In this document: in pieces, positions 11,637-26,600 of the stretch
Position numbering within the stretch: position 1 is the stretch's first letter
Layout: every line of letters begins with the position of its first letter
From: Ascidia mentula
Taxonomy: Eukaryota > Chordata > Ascidiacea > Phlebobranchia > Ascidiidae
Length of the DNA stretch: 64,000 bases
Direction: 5' to 3'
NCBI GenBank assembly: GCA_947561715.1
Contig: OX387197.1
Coordinates: 23,090,266-23,154,265, forward strand
The notes under the pieces: generated by a model
The model's input: only the letters and a program-made list of their open reading frames with translations
Told to the model about the DNA's origin: nothing
Databases searched by the model: none
Made by a program: the position numbers and the translations under genes

Positions 11637-14600
11637 ATGCTGGAGGGTTGTCATACAACTCTAGTGCGACACAATGCGGCGATTTGGTGCCGTGTCGTTT
11701 GTTGTTTACTTTTGTTTGGGAGTTTGGTTCACGGACAAGACGGTGAGTTACTATTTTTTTTATCGATAAACGACCGTTCTATGCAAGATCTAGCGCTAAC
11801 GAATCGCAAATCATAATTTTGTCAAGGTGAAGTGTTATTTTCTTTGCTATTCAACTAATTTTTAAGAATATTTTCGCAGTCGCGTCTGAAACAGATGTGA
11901 TCGTGCAGAGGCTCACATCCGCAGATTTGACAAGACACATTCCATATTTTCACCGCTACCTCTACGACGACCCGTCCACCCCCATGTATAGAATTCAGAG
12001 TGGGGGGAATGTCATGTACTATGGTGGCAACGAGGTTAGGTGATTTATATTTTTACGAACATCTTTGAAACGCAGATAATGTTCTATTTTACAACAAAAC
12101 ATACATGGATGTTTGCATGCAACAAATTTTATTAATGCAAGGCGATAAAAGCAGGCATAAAACTGCCCGTTAGACGAAATGTGGTGATACAATTTTGCGC
12201 TTTACCTTCCAATAATTTTTTACTCGACGTCGTCTGTTTTTGCGCAGGTGCATTATTCAGCAGAAGGGGGAACTAGCCTGGTCGCATATAACCAAACATA
12301 CAGGTAAATAAAAAAAATAACTAACGTAAGGTAGTATTTAAAAAGAATAACAGAACTGAAAAGTTGTATCTTTTGATAGTGGAACAAACTACACATTCAC
12401 CACGCTCGCTGTGCATCCTTTTCATGCCTTCTTCTACATAAATTCGTCTGATGAAGCATCATTTGCTATTCAGGTAACTCTACCATTATAATTTTAACAT
12501 ATATAGTTGGTCCAAAAAGAAAAAACCCACACCTTTTGACTACGACTCTCGTGTTATTTACGCAACCATAGGTAAGGTCATACCTTGCAACATACGGCGA
12601 AGTAACTTCAGACAGCTTTTCTGGCTCGGTATCAAGCGAAGATTACGTGTTGACGTTCGAAGGAAATCAAGTCCACGATGTATTTTCAGCAAGTGTGTGC
12701 GAAGTCTACTTTTACATTGCGAAGGTACGGATATACACACAACCTTTGCGTAAATACTACTTTAATACATTCCTTTGTAGGTGGTGCCTAAACTACCGCC
12801 ATTTTGCTTAAAATGCTTTCAGTACATGTTTTTGCGCACGATTATTCCAACGCCAACGTAACAAACATTTTTAAATTTTCCAAATTAATAATGACAAAAC
12901 TGCAAGCTCATCGAATAAATTTGGTAATACTTCTACCTTCAGAAAAACAACGACTTGTCGTTCAAGTTTTCTGCACCGTCGCAATCGTACTGGAACCGAC
13001 AAACTGGAGCTTCTCTCAGCGGAACACCCAATGACGTCATCTTCGGATTTGTTCTTCTTTCCGCGTAAGTCATTTTTTTAATTAATTTTCTCCTGCAATA
13101 GTGTCGAGAACCTCGTGTCTGCCAAAATTTGTTTCAGTCACGACTGCTCTTCGCGCAAAAACGAACGCACTTTATTTTTCGTAAACCACGCAACATTCAA
13201 AGGCACAAAAAGAAAAAAGGACATGCTAACACCGCTTGTGAAATCACGTGATGGGGTACAAAGCGCACATAGGGAGGCACTACAATTACAACAAGTTGTT
13301 GTATGGTGCCGGAAAATACACGCATCGTTGTTAATCATTAGCAAATCCGCTGTTTTCATGTATGGACCAAGAAAGAGCCGTTTGCCCAACGTTTTGGAGA
13401 AAGGGTTGGACAATGGCAAAGTACAGTAATTTATGCCAGAAGAGCATTCGTGTTAAACTTGTGGTATGCCTGGCAGCAAAAGTAGCACAAAATTTGTTTT
13501 GTAAGTGGGTGCCTATAGACAAACACCTTGATCAAATTTCTTTTCACTTTGGTTTTTACACAAGGTTTTAAATTAGCATGAATGCCGCCAGCAACGTCCA
13601 TTTCAATGATAAAAGCCTCAGTATTGCTTGTTTGTTGTGGTCATTTTTGTATGTACTGTTTTCGCAGCATGGTTATTTGCACTCCGTTTGTGGATGTTTT
13701 CGAATCACATACATGAACTTTTAACTTTCTCTGTTTTTTTTTTAAGTTTTGATCCAGGAAGTCAAATCACACAATCTCAGTTGGAAGCAACCATGCTCGA
13801 CATGCTGACTACTGTTACTACAGGCAGTGGTACAACTTTTGTCTTAGGCTACCCTGTTTTTCTGGCGTTACTTCAAAATTGTTTTTATTTATCATGGTTT
13901 TTCACAGACTGTAACAAGTGTTGTGTTTCTCACAAATATTAAATAGCGATTGTCTCGTGGTTTACATTAAAAAGTTTTAGACATTTTAACAATCATTATA
14001 TTCATTTGTCTGTAGGCACTGTCACCACTACGACACAACCTGTAACGACGGATGAAGGAAGTGAGTACTTCGAAGACTGTTTACGAAGTGGAATAAATAT
14101 CGTGAAACCGTTATCGTATTTCATTTGCAGTTACGAGGGAAACACAATTAATTTTGGATCGTCTCAAATCGTGGGATGTAACCTGTCACTTATCTGATTT
14201 CCAATATTACTTATACGATGACGTCACACCCCCTATCAACAAAATACATACCGGACATTACGTAAGATATTGGAAAGCTTATGCTGGAAAATTTGTACAA
14301 GTAACTATATTTTTTTGATAGATATCATTCTTAAACGACAACGAGGATATAGTTTTTGCCGACTACAACCAAACATACAAGTAATCGTAAATTCCCAACG
14401 AGTGACTTTGAGTATAATCGCACCATTTTGTCTCCGCAGTCGATCGGGATATTCCTTTTCAACGCTTGCAGTTCATCCGTTCAGTGCATTTTTCTACATC
14501 AACTCCACGGACGAAAAAGAAAGGAGTTACACTATAAAAGTAACATGAATTTTAAATTTTTTACCCTATAACTTACTTACTTGTGTAAGGAAAGGTTTCG

Positions 14601-17600
14601 ATTTTTGTGAAAAAGACCACGTATAAAAAAACCCATTTGGTTTGGAAACTCGATTTCTTTTTGTAGGTTTTTTCAAGCCAACTTTGGGGGTTATCTTGGC
14701 GGTCACGGTCATCGACATTTTCTGGATCGGTTTCAAGCGGAGATCACGTGTTGACTTTTCAAGGAATCCAATTGTTCGAAGGTTTCACACCGAGTGTGTG
14801 CGAAGTCTTTTACTTCGTAGCAAAGGTAAACAAGCGTTCCATCGCCTGTTTTCAAAAATAATCTTGCTTCGGTAACAGCAACAGCAGATTTAACGAGGGT
14901 TTTATTTTTTGCTAATTGCTTGCTTGACCTTTCAAGTGTAATTCTGCAGTTTTCCATGTTTACCGCGCATGATGCCATTTGTAAGGCACTGGACTTCCTT
15001 TCTTATATATTGTTTTATTCACACTAAATCACATGGTTACGAATATCACCACAACAAAAATTCGTATAAAAACGACAAGAAAATAGACCGAAATGTTTCA
15101 TGAAAAAGGGATAATCCTAGTTTCTGTCAAAAAATGATTTTGTATTTAAAACAGTAGTATTTTACAAAACGATATGATTGTCACGATATAATGTCAAAAC
15201 AATATGATTGTTACGATATGATTGTCCTCTTTTTACAGGAGGAAAGCGGTCTGGAGTTTGCTGTTAATGCTGTTCCAAACTATTGGACCGCTTTCCTCCT
15301 GTAAAAAGAGGACAATCATATCGTAACAATCATATTGTTTTGACATTATATCGTGACAATCATATCGTTTTGTAAAATACTACTGTTTTCAAGGAATCCA
15401 ATTGTTCGAAGGTTTCACACCGAGTGTGTGCGAAATCTTTTACTTCGTAGCAAAGGTAAACAACCGCTCCATCGCCTGTTTTCAAAAATAATCTTGCTTC
15501 GGTAACAGCAACAGCAGATTTAAAGGGGGGGATATTTTTGCTATTGGTTCTGCAGTTTTCCACGTTACTGCCCATGATGTCATTTGTAAGGCACTTATCT
15601 TTCCTTCTTTCTTATATTATTTTTATTCACACCAAATTATATGGTCACGAATATCATCACAAAAAAATTATGAAAAAACGACAACAAAATGGACCGAAAT
15701 GTTTCATAAAAATAGATAATCCTAGATCTGTCAAAAAATGGTTTTGTATTTAAAACAGTAGTATTTTACAAAACGATATGTTTTACTGTCCTCTTTCTAC
15801 AGGAGGAAAGCGGTCTAGTGTTTGCTGTTAATGCAGTTCCAAACTATTGGACCAGAAACAATGAAGCCTTTCTTTATGGAAACGCAAAAGATGCCATATT
15901 GGGTTACACGCTTTTGTCCACGTAAGGTTTCTCGAAAATTTCAAATCAGTGAAGGAAAAAAATAGTAATGTTTAGATTTTAAACTGAAATATTTGCTTTT
16001 AGTTGTTTATAACCATGTTATAATCATGTTTGAATTTTAGCCGGGAACCAGGTGGAGAAATCACGCAAAAAGAACTTGAAGAAATAATGCTGGGTATGCT
16101 CAATGTCATCACTACTGGAAAAGGTAGACAATTATGTCCTACTACAAGTTTTGTACATAAAGTATAATATAATTTTATGTTGTAGACACCGCCAATTGTA
16201 ACGGGGAACTGCAGCAGAATGTGACTGGTAAGCATTTAATGAGGAAATTTATCAAAAAATTTTCTAAAGAGTTCTGCCATTGCTATACGAATTTTTTATA
16301 TTTATAGCTTTGCCGGAAGTAGATGTTATTCTGCAGCGACTTGGCTCATCCGATTTGACACATGACATTTCGGATTTTTATTTCTATGATTATCACTACA
16401 ACGATTCAACTTCAATGTACAGAATCGAAAATGGCGGTGATAACATGTACGAAGCAGGAAACTACGTATGGGATATTTTCTTTAGTTTTGTCCAATTTTT
16501 GTGACGCACAATCTTTGTGACTCAGATATATTACATTGTCAACGAAAAGCGAGTCCAAGCTGAGTACAATAAAACATACAAGTAAGTGACTGAAACACGA
16601 ACTTGACGCAAACTTGTCAAATTACTTTGTAGCTGATCCATTTTGTTATGTATTTGATATTTATATCGCCTACTTATCGTTGCAGTGGTTCTCACTATTC
16701 GTTTATAACGTCCGCACGTCACCCATTCACCGCCCTTTACTACATTAACTCAACTGATGAATCGCAAGAAACTTTTGAAATTGAGGTAATGAATAATCTT
16801 GTTATGAAAATCATTCACCATTATTGATTAATCCCACTGTAGTTTGTTCGTTCTTTACTTTAACTGGGTCAACATACTGCAAAGATACGTGAAATGCATA
16901 CGTACCTCATCGACTAACATGTAAAAATTATCAAGGTGATTTCGCGAATTGGAAACGTTGAGCAAAACTGGAACGGAATCACAGAGAGTAGACTTTCTGG
17001 GAACGTATCGGACGACGAGTATGAATTGAATTTCCAAGGAATTCAAATATCTGAAGGATTTGCACCAAGCGTGGTTGAAGTTTTTTTTTACATTGCAAAG
17101 GTAAATACGAGCACACAGTCTCACACATCGTGTCCATTATAGTTTTTGTTTACTATGTTTTTATTAGTCTACAAGCGGACTGGATTTTACTTTTGTGGAT
17201 GGCCGGTTATGGAATTGGCAGGATAGGCGACATAGAGCAACACTTACAGGAAATCCTAAAAACGTATATTTTGGTTACATACTCCTTTCCACGTAAGTGC
17301 ACTTTACACGATATATGGGTAAAGATGGGCGAGTTTTCTCAACTGATGACATACGTTTTGTAGAATGTCACCTGGCCGAGAAATTACTCAGGCTCAGTTG
17401 GAAGCCACAATGTCAAATATGCTGAGTGTTCTAACAACAGGCGTTGGTAATTGAGTGTATTGTTTGCCCAACACTTTGAAAAAGTACTCGGATATTAGTT
17501 GCTAAAGACAAATAACTTTTTTGCGTAGGAACAACTTCAAGCAGTGCGCCACAACAAGATCCTGGTGGTAACACCTTTATGTTTTTATTCATATATTCAT

Positions 17601-20600
17601 TGATGGATCGATTAATGTTCGTTTTTGTGACTTTTGTGCACCGTGTTATATTTTAGGCATTTTTAATTGTCAGCAACCAATGTTATTTTGCATCAGTCAC
17701 TGAGCAAACTGCGGCGATTTTGATGCGACTACAATCTTCCAGTTTATTGAGACACATTTGTGATTTCCATAACTACACATATGATGACGTCACACCGCCG
17801 ATCAACAGTATTATAAGCGGAGGAGATGACATGTTTAACCGAGGAAATATAGTAAGATTTAACATTGGAACAAACGTTTGAAGTTATTCATGTTTTGCAA
17901 TGTGTCCAAGATTTATTTTGAAGCGGACGGGGAAACTAAACTTATCGAATATGATCGCACTTGCAAGTAAGTGTTTTGTCCGACATCTAATACAACTTAC
18001 TCGATTGCGAATCGTCTTGGCTAGTTATGTTCTAGCCACCTAGTGTATATGATTTTATTACCACTTGTCCATTAGTTTTTTTTTTGCTTTCAGCGGTTCC
18101 GATCACACATTTACTGCCCTCACTATTCATCCGTTCATTGCTATGTTCTACATCAATTCCACAAACCAGACGGAGAAGACATTCGCTATCCAGGTTTAGT
18201 TTAGTAATTAAACATGATGTGTTTACCTGCAATGAATAATGTATTTCCTCAATGTTTTAAAATACCTGCACACTCTGTCAACATAACAATCTTATGTATC
18301 TTAAGGTGTGGTCCCGAGTTTTTAACTGGAGGCAAAGAAACTCGCAACGTGGTTCTGTATCAAATGGTGACTACGTTCTGACCTTCGACGTTGTCCAAAT
18401 GTTTGAGGAATTTCAGCCTAGTGTAGTTGAAGTCTTTTTCGTTATTACTGAGGTAATTGGAAACCAATGACAAGTTTTTGTAGTGCAATGTATGGTTAAC
18501 TATCAATGCGTTACGACCAACAACTAAATACAATGCAACCTCACAAAGCGCAAAATATACTTTTATTTTCCGTGACAAGTCAATCCAACAAACTCTCCCA
18601 AAGCATGGGAGCTGAGTGTGTTAAAGAAGTTTAGTTTTTGAATTCGTGTGATGAGATTGTTCAAACGAATGAAAGTCTTTCTCTTCCCCAGAAAGATACC
18701 GTACAAACCATTTTTGTTTACTCACACATTTGTAGAAAAATCGAACCGAACCCATGTTGGTGGTTGATGACTGGAATCGAAACAATCAAATTCGAGCAAC
18801 ACTCACAGGCATTCCTCGAAACATCGTATTTGCATATATGCTGCTTTCAACGTTAGTCTTTTAACATTTGCTGGAATACTTGATGATTTGCGGTGATCAA
18901 CGCTAAAAATTTGAAGTGAAATATGAATTTTTATAAGATAAATTTTAAAACCTAATGTACTGGAACTGTAATCCAACCTAATGTATTTTAGTAAAAGCCC
19001 AGGAGAAGAAATCTTGTTATCACAACTGGAAGCAACCATGTTAGACGTATTGGTGACAATTACGGGAGGCAATGGTAAGTGAATATTGTACACATTTCTT
19101 GAAACCCAATTAAATTGGAATCCATGTCATATGCCTCAAACTCCAATAGCGGGAGGAAATTTGTTTTTTTCTAAAACAATTGTATTTTGTTTAGTTTTTG
19201 ATCTGATTATCAATGTGTTTTTAGTGTCACTTGCTGAACCAGAAGAACCAATCGATCAATCGGGTAAGTCTTTGTAATGACCTTGAGCGTCCACGCAGTT
19301 CCACATAATGGATAAAAGTCTTGACAAATTACGTTTGCTTCCGTCGCTGTTGCTGTTGTAACACAAACGTGTCATGCTGCAGTTGCCCAGGAAGCAGAGT
19401 TGATGAGACAACGACTGAAATCTGGAAATTTCACCCGACACCTTCAAGACTTTCACCACTACACGTATAATGATAACGACAGTTCATCCATGAACCACAT
19501 TAATAATGGAGGAGAAAACATGCTGCAAGAGGGGAATTATGTGAGTGGATTCACTTTCACATCAGATCTCGTTTGGTTTTAATTTTGATCTCGTTGGTTT
19601 TATATTTTCTTAATTTTCAGGTGTTTTTCATCGTCAATGAAAAAAGGGTTCTCGCCACATACAACGAAACATATCAGTAAGTTTAAGATTATACGAAGCT
19701 GTTACGATTTTGGAATGTCAGCGAGTATTCGCAACAATTCAAAGTATCTGCCAACTTGTTGTGGTAAATAATTTTTTCTCGGGCAACCGGTTTTAGTTCT
19801 TTTTTGGTGGAAATGTGATTGTACAGATGCAGATTAAACGAAGCTAGGAACTAAATATAAAGCTTGTTTTGTTTTACAGTGGTTCGAATTATTCGTTTAT
19901 AACTCTTGCTGGTCATCCATTTCTTGCCCTTTTCCACATAAACTCAACCCAGCAGACAACAAGAAGCTATTCAATCGAGGTGATGTATTTTGTTGTAGTC
20001 ATTGTAGAAAACCACAAGAGACCTGAATCATTCCTATTGAACAGGTTGTTTCAAGAGTGTCATCTAGCAGTTCGTCCACAAAACATGGTTTGGTTTCATA
20101 TGGAGATTATACTTTAACGTTTGAAGCTTACCAAATATTTTCCGGGTTTCGCGCCAGTTATTGTGAAGTATTCTTTCATGTTACAAAGGTAAGTGGTGTT
20201 TTTTCGACACGTGTTCAAAACCTTTGGACCAAAACAGGCCACTTGGTTTAAGGCGATATTTAAATCCTCTTATCTACGGCCCAGTTGATTTCAATGCTTC
20301 ACTTTGTTCTTCAGAACCAAAGTGGAATTCAAGTGTCCTTTTTCATACCTTGGAGCAATTGGGAAAGACGAAGCAAAGTTACTCTTACAGGGATTGCTTC
20401 AGCCGACATTCTGGGTTACGTGCTGCTATCTACGTATGAAACTCGATGTTAACAAATTACTGATACTTTATAATTTACTCTTATCAATTAATGTTTGACC
20501 TTATAACTCAGTTCATTGTTTGGTTTCTTACAACTGTAACATGCGAACACGTTTTGAAATCAATGTCATCGCAAGATGATGCGAAAAAAATCTTTAACAT

Positions 20601-23600
20601 ATGGTTACACACCAAATTTTATTTGTTTCAGTAAAACACCCGGCCGTGAAATCACTTTGCCTCAACTTGAAGCAATAATGCTTGATATGCTGTCAACCAT
20701 GATTAGCGGCCAAGGTTGTAGCCTATTGGGCGTATCTCAGTGTTTTTGAAATTAACCTTCCTTGGTTTTGTTACAGGGACGGATTCAGTCGAAGAAACAA
20801 CTGATCCAGAAGGTTAGTGCAGCTTTAATAAACTAGATGTAGCACAATGTTTGCGAAGTAGGGCTGGAGGACATGATAAACCCATTTGTTGGTCACCCAT
20901 CAAAATCATGACATTTAATTACAATTATTTATGTGACTGGTAATAAAACTCATTATAAATGTTAGTGGAAAGCTTTTGACTCGGGTGTAAATATTTTATT
21001 AGAATAAAGTGGAATCTGAAAGCCTGGGTAAAAATGTTTGATATCTACAGGTTTCGCAGATAATCAAAACAGTTTTTGCTCCACAGTTGCCCAGCAAACA
21101 GCACTTATTTCACAACGATTGGAATCTTGGGATATATCTGGACTATTTCCTGATTTTAACCGCTATCGTTATGACGACGTCACTCATCTTAACAACTTTA
21201 TGGTGAATGGAGGGTCCGGAGGAACGATTAATGGATTTGACCAAGCAAACTACGTAAGTCGGTTATTCAATTCTGCTTAAACAACTATGGCGTCAATATA
21301 AAAGCGAAAGACTTGATAAGTCTAAAAGTGATCGATTTCAAGCATTTTTCTAGAGTGAATATGCAAACTTCTCATATGAAGCTTTTTTACATGTGTTAGA
21401 TTATCTTTGACGTGAACGGACACAGTGGTTTGGCAGAGTACAACAAAACATATAGGTAAGTACAAGTGCATGAGAATTGGTTTTATAATCGTGGTAACAA
21501 GTATACATGCATTTTAGTGGTCCCCACAGCACGTTTACGACGCTGGCAGTTCATCCATTCCACGCGTTCCTCTACGTCAACTCAACAAATCAAACCGAAA
21601 GTAGCTACAGCATTGAGGTTATTTTGTCTGATCCAGATTTTAATACAACGTTCCAAAATAACATGTTGAGTTCCGTATTGCATTCATAAATTCCATGTCT
21701 ATGTGGAGTCAATGCAATCAAACTGGATTAAAGTCACTCCCAACCTGCTTTGGCATTCAAAAAAGTTTATGACTTCTGCTTACGTCATTGTTTTGTTTTC
21801 CTTTTTGCTATAGCTGCGTTACACATTTTGTGACATTATGTTATTGTTTCATTCTTTAACTGGTTATATTTCTATATTTATAGGTTTTGTCAAGGTACAT
21901 TTCTGTGTACCAACAAAACGAACTGAGTGGTGTTGTGTCAATCGGTGATTATATGTTATCCTATCAGGCAAGACAATCTTACGGGGGATTTCAATCAAGT
22001 TTTATTCAAGTATTTTACTACATTTCTAAGGTAAGCAGATTGCAATCTTGAAAATAAATTTTAAAAAATACCTAAAACATACTCAAGTCACTTAGCGTCA
22101 CGCCGAATGGAACATGCTGCTGAACAAAATACATAAAATGTAAAACAGAAAACATAATTACACCAAATTATTGTTCTTTAATTCTGGTTGTTTGTGTGTA
22201 TGCAAATGTGAATTTTTTTTCTTTTTAAAGAAAGTTTTTCCTGTGTCTTAGAACCAAACTGGTTTTGAAGTTAACTACCCATGGTACAATTGGCCAAGGC
22301 AAAACAAACAGACTCTTACTGGAAAGGTCCAAGATGTCATTCTTGGTTATACTTTACTATCAGCGTAAGTGGAAACCTAGCTTCGTCACCTTTGGTTTGT
22401 TTTGAATGGTACCTTCCGATTGTCAAAATATACAAAAGCCAGTGATTGGCAGTGAAACCAAATGAAAACCCACTTATGATGAAACGTTCCGCGCGTTTTT
22501 GAAGGTTTTCAGTAACAATAAACATGACCTGAAACACCTTTAATAATACTATCAGTCATCAACAAACGCCATCGCGTTATTTTTATAGGCAGGACCCAGG
22601 GCGTAACATCAGTCACGTACAACTCGATAGGATAATGGAGGATTTGTTGTCTATCGTGACTACAGGCAACAGTAAGACATGTGTTAATACTGTGTTTTTT
22701 TAATGAAAATCATTTTGTTAACGTCTTATACCCTAAACGGTGTTTATTTTTATTTTTGTGAGAGAAAGAATATGTTTTTAAACATTTCGAAATTAAAGCA
22801 GTTTGAACACTACCTGGGAAACGGAATATTAAAAGTTAACGAAAAAAGGTTTGATTTTTTTTTAACTTGGTAAACAGAAGTCGGATGTATTTCAGGTTCT
22901 CGTCAAAATGAGGAACAGTACAATCAAGAACGTAAGTAACACCTCATCGGTTTTGCATTCTTCGAAAACTTGACTCTAATTTCACCCAGCAAAATAACTT
23001 TTTTGTACTACTGTAATTGTCATTGAACCTTTCGCGTGTTTCCAGTTGCAGAAAAAAACGGGATTATAGCAGAGCGGCTTGAATCTTCTGATTTAACAAG
23101 ATGGTTGCCAGATTTTTATGAATATTTTTACGATGACGTTACCCAACCTATAAACCACATTGTGAGCGGCGGAGAAAACATGTTTACCGACGGAAACTAC
23201 GTAGGAACTGATTTTTATTTTATGAAAATTATACTGGTTTGATTTTCTTTTATTTTTCTTTTCTAGATACTTTTTGGTGCAAATGGAGAAACGATTTTAG
23301 CGGAATACAACAAAAGTTACAGGTAAATTTAACAGGGCAACTGTATTTAAAAAGGGCACAATCATCTCTGACCGGTTTAGCTCAGTCAAATTGCCGTCCC
23401 GGAAGCATCGCTGATGGCTTGTATGAGTCCTTTGCCTCGCACTATTACGCGTATTAAGATGATTAGTGAATGGCATTTAGGAAATTCCAGCTAAATTTGC
23501 CAAACTTTTGATGTGTTTTATGAAGCAGTTACCCACTTTTTTTATTTGATAGTGGCGCACATCACTCTTTAATAACCACGCCAAAAAAACACACTATAGA

Positions 23601-26600
23601 AGACACAAACGTTAACACTAGAGGCGTAAAGGAGCTGACGATATAATGCGTGTTCCATTTTGTTCCTAGTGTTTCTTTTGATGGTAGCAATATTGTCTTG
23701 AACTTTCAGCGCTTCAGATTACTCGTTTACAACGATGGCTGGTCACCCTTTCATTGCAATAATGAACATCAACTCATCAGCTCAAACGAATAGCAGTTAC
23801 TATATCCAGGTAATTCAAAACTCTTTAAAAATGTCTTCGAAACTTTTTGTCTTATTCCCATAAAAATCTTGTTTTTCATCAAGCCAAAAACATTAGAATT
23901 ACTGAAGGCAATTTTTAACGATCCTACAATTTATCCTTTTTATGCAATAGATGTCGTTGTACTTCGTTGTTAAATGCCCACTGTACATGCTAATTGTTTC
24001 TCACTTCGTGTGTCTTCAAGGTTTGGACTGAACAAATATCTTCATATGAAAGGAATGAATTTACAGGATCTGTGACCAGTAACGGTTACGTTTTGTCGTT
24101 TCACGGAGTTCAGTTTTTCTATGGATATACCCCAAGTGTTTGTGAAGTCTATTTCTACGTAACAAAGGTAATTGAACCATAAACACTACATGTTTGTCAA
24201 TGCAGAAAAAACTTAAAATTTACCCTATAACCAAAAAAACAAATATTTTTTCTTAAAATCCACAGACTACATTTAAAAATAAGCAAATTGTCTGATTCGA
24301 CCATTTTATTTTTAGGCCCAACTTCAACTTGACATATCACTTTCTTTGATATCCTATGGTACCTGGCAGAGACAAAGTGGAATTGCCTTAAACCAAAATG
24401 CCCAAGACGTTATCCTTGGATACACACTTCTTTCAACGTAAATACAAATACATCAGCCTTTCTTGTTTTCATACATCAATGTAATTTCGTGTTCCCAACC
24501 ACTTTTCTGCTACATTTCAGACAGAAAATAGGGCGTCAGATCACAACATCCCAAATGGAGAAAACGATGCTTGATTTACTGACGACTATAGTTGTTGGGA
24601 ATGGTGAGTCGCTTTTATCGTTCTAGATAAATTCTGTTTTACCGCATCACAATTTAGAATCTAGGGTAGACCTTTTACTTGCAAGAGAAAAAAAGTAAAC
24701 GCAATGTATGTGTTTTCCAGACGTATTTGAGTGAAATATTTTTCCTTGGTGGTTTTTTAATTTTCTCATTTTCTGTTCAAATATTACACGAAATAACTAA
24801 ATCATGCAATGTTTGTGCAGTGACGGCATTAGATCAACCGGACCCAACTCGTAAGTAAATCATTCACACATTCAGTTGTAAATGCTCAACAAACATTCAT
24901 CAATATTTCTTTACTTTCATGTTGGTAATGATGTCTAGTGGAAAGAAAAGCGGAAATTCTTTCAAGACGCCTTCAGGCTTTGGACTTAACGAAGCACATC
25001 GAAAGATTTTACAATTATCAATATGATGACGTAACCCCTCCCATTACCAACATCATGAGTGGTGGGAGATCAATGTATCATGAAGGAAACTTTGTAAGAC
25101 TGCTTCCGCCCAATTTGTATCCAAATTAGTAATAGATGTGATTCTTAGGTGTATTTGTGCGCCGACGACGATAAGTTTTTGGTGGAGTACAACAAAACGT
25201 ACAGGTATGTTGGTCTGTGCTTTGGTCAGTAATTGTTTAGGAATCAACTTTCTAAACATTATATATAGTGCGGCAAACCACGTGTTCACCACATTCGCTG
25301 GTCATCCATTTACTGCACTTTTGTACATCAACAACTCAACCGATCAAATCGAAAAAAGCTTCTGTATTGAAGTAAGCCCGAAATCGCCAATCGTTGTGAA
25401 ATTTCTTCGCATTATTTTGCTACTCTTCATGTTTTGACGGTTTTTAATGAAGGTGTTTTCGAATGTCCAAAGTCAATATTACTGGTATGGTAATGGCGAA
25501 CAATTCTCCCTTCCTTTCAACGGATCTGTGTCAAACGACGATCACCTTATGCATTATCAGGGAGTTCAGTATATTGGTCGATTTGATGCCAGTGTATGCG
25601 AAGTTTACTATTATATTTCGAAGGTAATCTACGTAGTTTTACTGGTCGGTTGTTTAGACTGTGTCTAATCCTGAATCGTAAATGAATACTTCAAATACTT
25701 TTGTTTGTTTTCAGAGCTCAGCTAACATTGATTTCACCTTTACGTATCCTCCATACTATTATGGACGAGAAGGAAACAAAGCTGTTGTCAGTGGAGATCT
25801 TCGCAATGTTATTATGGGTTATACACTATTTTCAACGTAAGTCACAAACCTTTGGCTTCATTGTAAACCGTTACAATATAGGTTACAGAAACTTTTATCG
25901 GTAAACTATTTGTTTGTTGGCAGCTGTAGGTGTTTTATACCCAATGATGAGCAGATTCTATCATTGTTCTCGCATTCTCGTTTGTAAACAATTCCACAGC
26001 AAACAATTTAATGCCAAAATAATTCTGCAGTAAATTATGCATGAATATTTGTTAGTTATTACTGCAAGTGTAAAATACCCAAAAAACTGTTGTTGGTCCG
26101 TTTTACAATTACACGACGTTATCTCTCTCAAAGATTTCTTCCACGCGAAATACCGAACGATGAATTGGAGGCAGCCATGCTTGAATTATTGGAAGTGCTT
26201 ACCTGTGAAGGTATAAAATATTCCGTGATTTTGCAGAAACCGATAATGGCTCAGTGGGAAAAACTAATTTTTCATTGTTTACGATAAACTAGCTGACTCC
26301 AATCCGACACACCTTGTTTCCAACTATTTAGTTCTTCGAAATTTATGTGTATGACCTTAAAGTTTTCAATGAAAGTATCACTGAAAACGCGAACATAAGT
26401 TTTTGTAATAATTACGATATGAATTTCATTCACAGTGGCATGTTTTGTTTTATTTTTAGAGTGCGATCCAAAAGAAGTGACAACTTCAGGTTTGAAAAGC
26501 AACTTATTTTAATCTAATAATAAATTGCATTTATAACAACGTCTCGTGCCATACAAATGCTACGGTCGTAGTGCTACAATTCGCAAAAAACTTATTTAAC

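Larger units (their letters stand above)
14131..16227 (+). repeat. Novel module copy 2 (exons A-G), rearranged between D and E
   Basis: Exons: A 14131-14261, B 14322-14380, C 14440-14539, D 14667-14825, E 15803-15921, F 16041-16123, G 16186-16227. Exon A is the shortest of the set: it lacks the SGG..M segment and ends TPPINKIHTGHY. Between D and E lie a second partial D exon, a broken E exon and a perfect inverted repeat, listed separately. The E exon used here is the downstream, complete one (EESGLVFAVNAVPNYW, GYTLLST). Confidence 0.8.
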
